The notes beneath the pieces are model-generated. The model did not search any database, had not been told where the DNA came from, and was given only the letters and a program-made list of their open reading frames with translations. From the NCBI GenBank assembly GCA_026413225.1, contig CM048557.1, positions 65,276,987 through 65,340,986 of the forward strand: a stretch of DNA of 64,000 bases. The letters run 5' to 3'. This document shows positions 53,111 to 64,000 of this stretch, one piece after another. Source of the stretch: Otis tarda (lineage: Eukaryota; Chordata; Aves; Otidiformes; Otididae). Position 1 is the stretch's first letter; every line of letters starts with the position of its first letter. Made by a program: the position numbers and the translations under genes.

Positions 53111-54793
53111 TACCCAGGGATGCTCAACAAAGGGGCCCTGGCAGCAGCCTCTCCTGGTTATCTCGTCCCCGTCCCTTCCCTGCTTCTTCTCCCAGCCTGG
53201 CTGCTTGGAAACATTACTAACGAGTTAGTGAGTGTGTGTAGGAAAAGAGAATTTAACGAGCGATTGCGGCCTTTGCACATAATAATTTTTGCTGATGTGG
53301 GGGAGGGAGAGTGCAGGACCGAGCCAAGTTCTCTAAAGCTCTTTGCAGTTTGCTAGGCACAGGACATCCAGACTTCGGTCAAATGTTGGAGGGCATTTGA
53401 TTTCAGCTGACTTGGTGGGGCTCTGTCCTCATTTATCATACACCTGTACACATCTGGAGTGACAGATCTCAAAGGAGTTACTTCAGAAATTCCCCATGCA
53501 CCTGGAATTCCTGCATGGCCTCTTAGGTTATTTCAACATGAAGCTTTTAATGGACTGCCTGTTTTGAAGTGTTTGTATATTTTCTGCATGCTTTTGAGAC
53601 ACATCCATTTAATCATGGACTTTCTGGTTGCTGTGTTTTCCTCTTTTTGGTTTTTTAGGTGTATTTTACTTAAGGTACACTTAGTTTAGGTAGGGTCTGC
53701 AGATTCATTGATTTTCAGTTTACTTTTGGGATGTATTTGGTTTCCCTTGGTTTAGGGTTCCTTTCTTCAGTGATTGTATTAATAGCAGGTGTGTATCTAT
53801 TAATGAACCCTAGAAGGCTTCAGCTTCCAGTAGCTCCTGGTGGAAATATTTGGGGGAAAATGGCTCTATTCCTTCTTGGGGACACTTCCCCACTTTCTTT
53901 CCCATTGCTGCCTGTCAGAGAACCCAAATAACCCAGCCCTGGGGAAGCTGGCGGATCCCATCTAGATTCCTCTTCACCGGGAAGTAGATGTTTCCATTAT
54001 ACAGCCTGACAGCATTAAACTTGTCTGGAGTAAGTTGAGGGTCAGGGCTTGGGACGGGAGTCGGTCTCCGTTATGCAATAGCTGCAAGAGCATTAGGAAC
54101 TGCGTTTTTGGGCTGAGTCCTTTTTAATTCCCTCCAGTCAATCAGCACAAAGAGTAGCTGGCCAGAAACAACACAGGCTGCGTGACTACGTGTATTATTC
54201 CACTGATACTCATCTGTGTGTTTTTTTCGGAGTCTGAATGTGCGTCTGTACGTGCGTGTGCTCTCAACATGGATGTTTCCCTGCTGCTGTTCTGTCTGCT
54301 TGATGCTGCTGAGTTCAGTAGTAAAATGGGATCTAACGCCCATCGGCTGATATGGGAAATGTTTTGCTGTTTTGTAGCTTTGGGCAGGCAGCAAATCTGC
54401 TGATGCGCTGCTCATTCGCTGATCGGAGCGGTAGGTTGTGAAACGTGACTTTGTACTGGAGAGAGAGGCAGATGGCTTGTAATGTAAGGCTGTTCTAGGT
54501 GCAGAGGGTGTGTATGTGAAGAGGGGCAGGATTGGGATCTCCAGCTAGGGCTGCCTCAACAGTATAGTGACGTGAAGAAGGGGGAAAGGATCTTGTGAGC
54601 TTTTGTTGTTCACTGATGGATAAAAATGTGGCCATGCTGAATCTTTGTGTATAGAACAAAGAGGGGTGGTCTCTCAAAATGTCTAAATCCCTCTTAAGTT
54701 GAATGACTGTGATATTGCTTACATTTAACGAATGCTTCTTTGGGCTTAACCTGATCCGTAGATTCAGGCACATAGTATGCAGAATAGACAGAA

Positions 54794-54886
54794 TGAAAGA
54801 AAGAAAGAAAGAAAAGAAAAGAGAAAAAGAAAAAGAAAAAGAAAAAAGAAAAAGAAGAAAGAACAGGAAAAAGAGAAGGAAAGAAA
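54794..54886 (+). repeat. (GAAA)n/(GAAAAA)n purine tract
   Basis: About 90 bases of almost pure A and G on the plus strand. It begins as regular GAAA units and becomes GAAAAA-type units, then degenerates. The tract creates long Lys/Arg/Glu frames on one strand and Phe/Ser frames on the other, which are not genes. Such tracts vary in length and can form triplex structures. Confidence 0.92.
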
Positions 54887-57800
54887 ATATTTTTTGGCTT
54901 TTGGAATCCTCTGCCAAGGGGATTTAGATGTGTTTTTTGGCATGTTTCAAACTGTGGCAAGGTGGAGATAAAGTGAGCAATACAGACCTCTTTTGACGTT
55001 TGCTAGCTGTGGATTGACAGACTGTCAAATTAGCAATCGTAAGAGTAGTAATGTGTTTTAAACATTTCCCGTTCTGTTGTTTCTGTTTAATAAAGTAACT
55101 GTTGTGGGGTTGTGTGTGTGTCTAGCAGATCATGGCAGACAGAGTAGCATCCCAACCAGTGCAGTCCTGCGCACGCAGTCTTTTTTCTGTTTGTGGCTGC
55201 AGCACCTGTGCTTCTGTTCCACATTACCTAGACAGCTACAGCTCCCGCTCCCTTCACCGGGGGAAGTAAATAGCTTCCCTGTTCTCTCTGTATGCCTAAA
55301 TATTCTTCAGTTACTGAATAAGAGGTCTGTCATATTGCTGAATATCTAAAACTGTCAAATATTTCAGAAAACTCTTTCATTCTCCTGCTCAGAGGGGGAT
55401 TCGTGTGTGTTCCTAAGCTGTAGGAATGGACTCAGTAGGAGATATCGAGCTCCAGCAATTTAACAACCCTGCCATAAACTGCCTTAAACTTACAACACTC
55501 CCTATACAATGGGGCACCTGGGGACACTTTAGACAAGGAACAGTGCATCCAAACAAGAGTGCACTGGACAGTATGTTTCCAGGTAGTTTCCTGACACATC
55601 CCGTATCTTTTTCCACCCCTCCAGACCAGTCCTCTTTGTGAAAAACATGGCTGTGGGCTTTGAGGCAAGAGCAGGGTTTGGAGACTGAGAGATTCTCCCA
55701 GCATGAAAATAAACGATGGGAATTTATCACAAGTTGTACAGAAGTTTTCTTATACAACCTAAAAATTTGCAAACTTTCCCTGATCTCGCCTTTTGTTTTA
55801 AGTTTGAAACTCAGCCAGGGATTGTTGAAAGGTTCAGGAATATTTTCAAGCTGGCTGTGGGCCCGGCTTTGAGCCAAACTGGCTTTATGTCAAAACCTTG
55901 TGAGTGGTTTCTGAATGATGAAAAGCAATGGATTTCACTCCCTCTTCTTCAGATCAACCAAAATCGGCAATGATTGGGACTGCAGAAAAAATTTCCCACG
56001 AGGAGTGGAAAGCTCTGAGATTTCTCAAGCAAAGTCAGGGCAATGAGGAGCTGCAGACCCCACGTCTGCTTCTCCTCCTGCAGAGCTACAATGAAGATCG
56101 GCTCCAGTAGCTTCTGGGCAGGGACAAAGCAGTTTCTCTTGCTTTTATACTTGGCCTGTGGGGTTTGCAGAAAATGTTTCTCTCCTTCAGATGGAGAGTT
56201 TCTCATCTTCCCAAAGATTAATTTGATTCAGGTTGAGGAGCTTGGAGGCAGCTTCTGCAAGGGCTGGAGACTGCAGCAATCCTGAAAGGCTGGTGAGCAG
56301 TTGCGTGTTGGTGAAGGGAGCCCCATGTCACCCAACACACCATCTGGTCACAGATTCTGTTATTTATTTTTATACATCAACAGTGATTAAAATTCCTTGA
56401 AAAGAATGATTTCCAAAAATATTACACAAGCAACTGGGCATTCCCCAGGATAAATACATATGGTTTCCTTTAGAGAAAAGGCAAAATGTAGGAATGGACT
56501 GTACCTCCCCGGCGCAGGTGTGCTTAGCTGGGAAAAGAGGGGAAAAAGGGCAGGAACTCATACAAATGGTGATTCCTGGGTCAGGATCTGGGAAGTTGTA
56601 AGCAGCCTTGTGCATTGGTGGGTATCTGCAGGGTGATTTACAGGCGGCAGTGGTCTGCCCCTACATCCGTGTAGCTGAGATTGAGAGAGCTACCAGTGAG
56701 CCCTGCCTGCTGATGCTCACGCCAGGAGGCTCTTTGCCTTCAGACTGGCCACAGCAGTCAGGACATCCCTGGCAATCCTGATCCATTTCCAGCTGACTCC
56801 GAAGACAGGTTGCAGGTGGGGTCCAGTTGCCCAAAGGAGAGGTGGCCAGTGCCTCAGGAGGTGGCATTAATAACTGAGACATGTCTATGGGGACACCATG
56901 GGATGGCAAATATGGCCTATGGGAACCCTTCTGGAACAGCAGCCAGGGGCTGGTTGGGATCCCCAGGGGTGCCTCAGCGGCACGAATGTCCTGTGATTAT
57001 GGGTCTGAATGGCACCCATGTGGTATGTACCAGTAAGGCGAGGTGGGAAGGAGAGATTGGAAACTGCTTAGATGAAGCAGATGAGTTGAGGAGCAGCCTC
57101 TGCCTGCCAAGGAGCAGTGAGATACCAAATCCCAGGAGTGTTTCATGCTCTGATGGGTGTAGATGGAGTGCTCAAGACCATGAGTGGTCCTGTTTGGTGC
57201 TGCTCTGTGACAAGGACAGACTCTCTAGGCTCAGTGCTTTTAGTAAAGACATTTTAAAAAACCTTTCTAATTCACATGATTTTTAGAGGTCGAGTTTGAA
57301 AACATGTGCTGTGGACCTACGTGCTCTCACCATGAACTAACCCACCAACCCCTTGCCAGTAAGGGACAGCAGTGAGGTGCTCCTAGCATAACCGTGTGTT
57401 TGTACTGGTAGCACTTCACCTGTAAATCTCAGTTTATTGAGCGAGTGAGTTACCAGCAGCTTTACACCTCAACATGAAAGAGGTTTTTGATGGTTTTCAG
57501 ACCACCATCTCCTGGGCGGAGAGAAGTGGGTATGAATGTGAACGTCTGCGCTGCTTGGGTTTGGCACTGGTGCTTTTTAGGGATGTCAGAGCACAATCAA
57601 TCGCAGCAGGTTCCCCAAGGCTCAGCTACTCTTTATGGCCTTCCTACCCCTTTCCAAGTATTGCTTTAGCAAGAGCTCCCCCTCTCTAAGTATTCATACG
57701 TACATTCAATATACTGCTCAAGGCTGCATGCACCGTAAAGGTCAAAACCTGATTTTTCAAGTTGCTTTAGAAAGAATCTTTATAGGGTGGATTCACTGAC

Positions 57801-60800
57801 CTAAGCATATGCCACAGGGGACCCTAAGTAGCTCTTTGGAAATACGTCCTCAATTGCCAGGCATTCTTGCTCAGTTTTAGTCAACTGAGGCCAGATTTAG
57901 TCTCACTTTGAAAGAGTATATATTCGTGCTAATTCTATTATTGACATTTTAGTCCTTCCTGATTTAGATAATTGAATTTATTTTTTCTCTGCTCCCTGGA
58001 TTAGTCCCTCAAAACCTCTGACATACTTGTGTGAGTGAAGGTGATGGAGATGATTTGGTGGAGGCTCTGCCCATTCCCTGGAGTTCTGTGAGTGCAAGCA
58101 GATTTTTTTCAGAGAGGGACAGAAACACAGGGGATTTCTTCTTGGATCCTTCTGTTCCTGTAATTATGAAGCTTCATCACAGCCCACAATCAGTCACCTA
58201 AAAAAAAAATCCTATTGAATTACCATCCTTTGTTCCTGCTTGAGCAAAGTAGGAGCAATGGCTCGTATTGGGTTCCTCCAGCAAGTGCTCTGCATCTGGG
58301 GATAAAAAGTGCTATCAGAGGTGCATAAAATCTCCTGGTTTAAAATCTGTGCAGCAATGTAGTTCTCAACTCCATACAGATCAAAATGCAGCTGTCTTTG
58401 CCCTGTTCCCCACAGGGATGCTGGTAGCTCCATCCCTGCTTTGACTTCCATGCTGATGAATTTTCTTCAGCCTTCAGGGCTGCAAATGGGTTGAGGAAGA
58501 GGATGAGGCAGATGAAAGAGTGGAGTAGTACCAGAGAGGGTGACTCACCTGCCTTATTTTAATCTTCATCACTCAGTAATGAAATGTTTTCTTTATAGGT
58601 GAGGAACTGAGGAGAAGAGGGGAGGAGAAGAATGGCATGGAGGGGAGAGGCTTTGGATGTCCCAGTTGTAGCAAGCTTTGAGTTTTGCATGTTGCAGTAT
58701 TTCCTGGGCTGCAAATCTCCCCTGGGCTGGGTGCTTCAGTATATCTCACTGACATAAGGATCTTGGATAGCACATCTGCCACCTTTTTTTCCTGCAGCTC
58801 TGGAAATGCTGTTCAATGACATGTCTTACACCTTATTTTTCCCCTCAAAACTATAGTGTGCAGTAGCGTGCTCACTAGTGTTGTGTGCAGCTTGTGCTCT
58901 CAGTCTGCCTGGGGGCAGTGACCCTAGCAAATGCCTGGGTGCTGTTTCTGGCTCAGTCCTCCTGAAAAGTTCAGGCAGTTCCCACAGGTCAGTTTATCAT
59001 GTCTTCACAGACTTGCATGAAAGGATGCTGGCCCCAACTGCGTGGCGTGGATTGACCCGTGATGCTCAGGATTAGTGTTTGGCTCTGCTTTAGGCCCTGA
59101 AACCTGATTTGGCCCCAACATCTGATTATTTTGTGCACATGTGATTTAGCTCAAAGTTCCTGAAATACGCATAGAGTTGTACTGCAGGTCCACATCATCC
59201 GCAGGGAACAGAGGTTTTAAAATGGGTGACTTCTTAGGAATTTGCCTCAGTTTACCTCCTGAGCAGTCGGTACCTCTAAAATGGGCCAAGTATGCACTAA
59301 GCCTTTTTCATTTTTAATGTAGCATTTATGTCCTTATGTCTGTTTTTCATGTTGTATTCTCTTTCTACCAGATTAGAGCTGCTTACAAAATTCTGAGGGC
59401 TCTTGTTTTTCTTGGATTGTTCATTGTTTTTTTTAAAAAGAAAAAAGGTCATCACATAGCAAACCATGTTCCAAGTAATGAAGCATTATTTATAATTAGT
59501 CTTCTAATTTAGGGAAAGTAAATATATGTGCTGCTGTAGACTTGGCATGATTCAGCACTCAGGAACACACCTCACATTTAGTATTCTTGTTTTCTAAGAC
59601 ACTTCAGATTTATGGTCAGCCTAATCCTCTAAGAAACACCATACCTTCAACAGGGAGAATAAATTCTTGGCACTCATCTGCAAGACAAGACTCAAAAGAG
59701 AGGGGACCTTAATCACCTATTTCAGTCCTCATTGTTTCAATAAAGTATTTACGATCCTAATTATATGGAGCATAAGTGCATTCTTAACTGCTTTAAAAGA
59801 TTAGGATGGTCTTAAGCATATGCTTAAAGGTGAGCATGTGTTTGCTGAATTTAGAGATAAATGAAGTAGGAGAGATATTATGCATAAATTGGCTTTATTA
59901 CCCATTAGACCAGACTGCTTCAGGTCACTTGTGTGTAAAATGGAGGCACCAGCACTTACCTCTCTCATTACAGCACTGTGAAAATTAGCATTTAAACACA
60001 TTGAAAACTTAGAATGAAAATCATTATAATGTTTTTGTTGTTTAATTGGATCTATTGGGTGTGTCCAGGTGAGACTAAAAATTTTTGGAAATGACTACAG
60101 CCTTTGTAAGCCTGTCTCTTTCGAATATTAAGGTGTTATCTCATCAGCATTGCCTTTATACTTTAATATTCCTTAAAAGTGGGCTTTTCCATCTTTATTT
60201 AAATAACAACTGCTAAAAGAGTGCATTGGATATTTCTTTCACTGCTGTAATGAGACACCTGCCCTTGATACAGCCTCCAATTATCACGAGACCTCGTATC
60301 AGAAAAGGCAGCCGGTTCTTTAGAGATTATTCTGACACAATTGCCGTTAACAGCTGCAGCGTTCCCAACATCTCCTTCACGTAGCAGTGACTCCTGTCCT
60401 GGATGCAGCGCTGCAGCGGGGTGTTTGCTTGGGTACAGGTGAGGATGGAACATGGGAGGATGCTCACCGAAGGATGTTTTCTGTGTCAGAGTGACTCCCA
60501 TGGAGTTATATCAGCTCGAGGCTTTACTGTGCCATTCAGGACATGAATTAAGTCTTCTTTGTCAGCAGTGCTCAATTTATTAACTGCAGCTGATTTATTG
60601 TTGGTAGCTTTAAAGACATTGAAGGGCTTGTTAATGTGGCCAGTAAAAAGTAAATGTATGGGGCAGCCTTGTCAGGCTGGAAATCTTCCTGCTCCCATCC
60701 CCTGGAGATCTTGTGATTCTCTTGTCTCTGAGGTTTTTTTTTTTCTGTGCAAATATCGCTGCCAGTGCTGGCAGGGCTTTGTCTCTCAAACACAGCCCAG

Positions 60801-61197
60801 GGTGGTTGTCCCTCACCCCATCAAAGCACCCTTCTTATGCCCATTGCAAAGCCACAAATCCAAAAGTTATAGTTCTCAACGACGTTCCCCAACCTTACCC
60901 TGCCTGCGCTGCATTAGTCACTGGCTGTATGACCGAACAGCCTAAAAATCCTCACCCTGGGCAGCCCCTGCAGCACAGCTGTGCAGAGAGAGGCTGCAGA
61001 CAGCCCGAGCCATCGGATTTTCTGCTGCTGAGCTTGGCCCCTTACACACTGCTCCCAAAAACACTCAGGGGTACCTGTAAAGGAACTGGTGGAGAGACAG
61101 ACTGCAGTTATGGCTTGCAATCAGCAAGGGAGTTTTGCCTTTTACAGGCCTAATCCTGCCCGCAACTTGGAGGCAGCGAGGCTGATGCAGGGAGGAT

Positions 61198-61225
61198 GCC
61201 TACACCCACCATGGTGGGTGTAGGC
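61198..61225. repeat. 28-bp perfect palindrome
   Basis: The half GCCTACACCCACCA is followed with no spacer by its exact complement TGGTGGGTGTAGGC, centred on CCATGG. The next flanking pair does not match. No known transposon end, restriction cluster or RNA gene explains it. Confidence 0.9.
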
Positions 61226-64000
61226 CTTTTGCATGCCAGGCAGGTGGGGAGTCCCTCACCCCTCCATATAGGTCCCAACATGCACATAGAATGACTTTTG
61301 GGCTTTCCTCAGGATCTAGGCCTTTGGCCTGCCAAAGAGCTTGGGATTAAAAGCATTTCCAAGCAGAGTTGCTCTGCCGGCTACGTCTGCCGCCGCTGCA
61401 CAAGTGTTCACCCGCATTCGGGTCAGTGACGTTCCGCTGCCTGTGTGAGGAATGTGTAGCGATGCCGCAGCCGAAGTGGAAGGTGACAACCTACAGCAAG
61501 CAGACCTGGGGAGCACAGCATCTTCTCTCCCCTCTGATCTACTGAGCAGCATCCCCATGTGCTTTGTGGGAGGGTGTAATGAGGTTTCATGGGTACCATG
61601 TCTCCACTGACGACTGATGTATGAGGGGGTTTGAATTCCAGTAAGTCTTAATTAGGTCTTTCCCTCGGTGCCCTTAATTTAGAGGCAAAGAGATGCACTT
61701 GCTGTTCATATGCATAGGAAATGTTCTGCATTTCAGGGCATTTTCATTCCTGTTGACTTCAGCAATGAAATGCAATGCAGCATACTGGAAATTAAACGTG
61801 CACTTCAGCTGAGCTGGAGACTGAGCTGCTCTGTGTGCAGATGTAGCTGTATGATACGCACAGTAATCGTCTGTTATTTGCAGACTGATTGTAGCAAAAA
61901 GGGAGATGCCTTTTCTCACTCCTTATAAAAGTTATAAAAATGTGGATCCCAATTCAGCTCACCATTTCTTCATCTCTAGTTTGTGCTCATCTCTATTTTA
62001 GGATGTACCACATTTGAAAGTTTTTTTTTTTTTCTTTTTATTACAAAGGTTTATATTTTCAGTAAACATTACTGACCGGATAGATGCTCTAAACTGCAAT
62101 ATTGCTGGGCACTAAACTTTAATTGAAACAGCTGCCTTTAATGTGGGGCTGACCTAAAACTGAGGCTGGTTCCTCTCTTTTGCAGCCTTTGCCGTTCTTT
62201 AAAAAAGCCGTAATGCCCCACTCATGTTGTTGCTATTTTCTCCACTGCTCTAGTGAAAGTATCACTGTGGCTGAATGGAGAATTGGTTTCTCAGGACCTC
62301 CTGGTTATCCTGAAAGGCTGTGTTTATAATCTGTGATTTTCAGACCATAATTAGTTTGTAGGAAAGGTGTTGGGCCCAAAGGCGAAGCTCCAAGATGATG
62401 TGTGAGAGTCAGGAGAAATCCCAGAGGGGATTTCTGAACACGTTGTTTCTGAAAGAAATAGGGTTTCTCACTTTTCACTGATCAGAAAATCTTATATCAA
62501 AATGGCTGATAAGGGGCATCTTGGTTACAGGCAAGATAGATAGGATTTTAACACTGCTGAACAATTTGGAGTAGATCTTTAGTAGGTGGTATCTACTTCT
62601 CTACTTTAAAAGTTTCATGTGTGTTTAATGTGGATCCATTGCATGCAGGACTGAAAAGTCAAGCAAGCAAATAATTGTTCATGTGCACAGATGTGGAGTT
62701 ACTGAGTAAAAACTGGGTAACCTTTACATGGATGAAATGGGAACTCTGCCTTTGAAAGTGCGTACCTATCTCTGCTGATGCCAGGAAAAAGGATGGAATT
62801 TTCTGGAATTTAAATTTTTTTAGAAACTTACCATCAAACAAAAAAATCTTTCCACAAGGGATACCTGATTAAAATAATATTTTAAAAAATAATGAAATCT
62901 TAGAAATCCATGTATATGTTTTCAAATTATTCTCAAATCAATTCATATGATTTGATTTGGTTGGCAGCAGTGTTAGACATGTACCTGCTCTACATTTGGT
63001 TTCATAGTAGGACATCTATTCCGAATACACATAAATTCCATTTAAAAAGCACTAATTCTGGCCCTTGTAGTTCTCTATTTTATTTTAGAGTTGCCATGCC
63101 ATGCACATTTTTTCTGAGGTTTTTTTTTTTTTGTACCCTAAAAAGTACTGCCGGAGATTACAGTGAGCAACTATCATAATAAAAGCCAGTTGCCATTTTG
63201 GGATTTTTTTTTCCCTTCAAAATCTTTCTGACATTAGCCCTTATAATTTGGTTGCTGTGTAGTAGAAGTTCAGGTCAAAACTAAGGAGACAGGGTTGGGG
63301 ATTTACGCTGTGTGAAATATATGCAATCTCCTCTCACTTTGAACGTGGTAAACAGACCATGTATAATCTCTGGAATATTTAGTAGATCTGTCAGGCCATG
63401 AAGATGGCATTTGTAATATTCATCTAGCTATATGTATTTTTACAAGGTTGTCCATCCCTATGACATCCGAACTCTATTCAAAAGCAACTTGAGGAGAAAG
63501 GGCTGAACAAAGAATGAGAAGAAAATACATCATTCCCAGTAGGAGATTTCAGAGTTTTGGCTTCTTTTTTTTCCCCTCTCTCTCTCCTCTTGCTTTTTAA
63601 TGAATTGTTCTTCTAACCTACTTTAAATCGCGCATCTAGCATGCTAGATGTTTTGCAGATGAATCACACTGTGCAATGCACTTATGCATATCTGCTGTGC
63701 AAGTACATTGTCAGCTTGTATTTGATAACCTACCAGCAGACAAGATTTTTTTTTTCTTCTGGAAGCTTGGGATACTGGTGTGGTTCTCCAAGTGAGAATA
63801 ATGCAACAACTGTTAATAAATCAACCTGGGCCCAAGGATGTTTCACCACTTTCACTGCCCCCTTGATTAGCATTATCCTCAGAGGTATAAATTAAAGAGG
63901 AAAATATATAATCTGGGAAGCTTTCCAGCATCATCACTGAAAATGTGAGCTCGATGCTTTGCTGAGATTTCTTTGGTGGAGGAATGCTAATAGCAATGCT

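Larger units (their letters stand above)
53096..64000 (+). other. Candidate intron 1, no further exon recognised
   Basis: If the donor at 53096 is used, everything to the right edge would be intronic. About 10.9 kb contains no recognisable CR1 or LTR, in contrast to the left part of the window. Open frames up to 158 codons (56810-57286) occur but lack recognisable domains and convincing acceptor/donor pairs. A pyrimidine tract followed by CAG near 58786-58798 is a possible acceptor but nothing exon-like follows clearly. Confidence 0.4.

Noticed and set aside
54495-54960. Phe/Ser-rich frames on the minus strand and Lys/Arg/Glu-rich frames on the plus strand
   Set aside because: They are produced by the GAAA-type purine tract at 54794-54886.
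56810-57286. 158-codon plus-strand frame in the candidate intron
   Set aside because: No recognisable domain, and composition (Trp, Cys, Ser, Gly mixture) looks like chance translation. No convincing acceptor/donor pair brackets it.
58780-58800. Pyrimidine tract plus CAG as possible acceptor of exon 2
   Set aside because: No open, recognisable coding segment or donor follows, and many such tracts occur by chance in this window.

Overview
The window looks like intergenic and promoter-proximal DNA from a bird nuclear genome. The strongest evidence is a set of CR1 (chicken repeat 1) LINE fragments. Those that keep their 3' end finish in the avian ATTCTATG-type octamer repeats. Solo LTRs of the avian ERVL-like kind support this; one is flanked by a perfect 5-bp target duplication. 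Base composition is AT-rich apart from one CpG-rich block near 52.3-53.1 kb. Nothing resembles bacterial, plasmid, phage or CRISPR organisation. I cannot name the species.

Layout. From 1 to about 35 kb the DNA is mostly unique and AT-rich, with no convincing gene. It carries an ERVL-like solo LTR (642-1110), CR1 tails at 10.6, 15.8, 16.3, 22.8 and 24 kb, a 755-bp solo LTR (14883-15637), and a possible LTR edge at 33.4 kb. From 35.8 to 40.7 kb is a dense nest of repeats. Pieces of one or more very old LINEs lie on the + strand (35.87-36.24, 38.94-39.14 and 40.39-40.67 kb). They are separated by two young CR1 copies on the - strand (36351-38040 and 38088-38819) and a + strand LTR (about 39144-39592). 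The 1.7-kb CR1 is the most complete element here: its reverse transcriptase frame is open apart from two Trp-to-stop changes. More CR1 tails lie at 42.9-43.4 kb and 47.9-48.3 kb.

From about 52.3 kb a CpG island appears. It contains a plausible + strand first exon, with start codons at 52906, 53009 and 53077 and a good splice donor at 53095/53096. The remaining 10.9 kb would then be the start of intron 1 of a gene continuing beyond the right edge. I do not recognise the gene. That stretch has no recognisable CR1 or LTR, but it holds a long GAAA-type purine tract (54.8 kb) and a 28-bp perfect palindrome (61198-61225).

I found no genes acting together and no sign of a new multi-gene system. The points most worth a second look are the nested LINE/CR1/LTR structure at 36-41 kb, the near-intact CR1 frame, the rearranged CR1 at 24 kb, the palindrome and hairpins, and the unassigned first exon.
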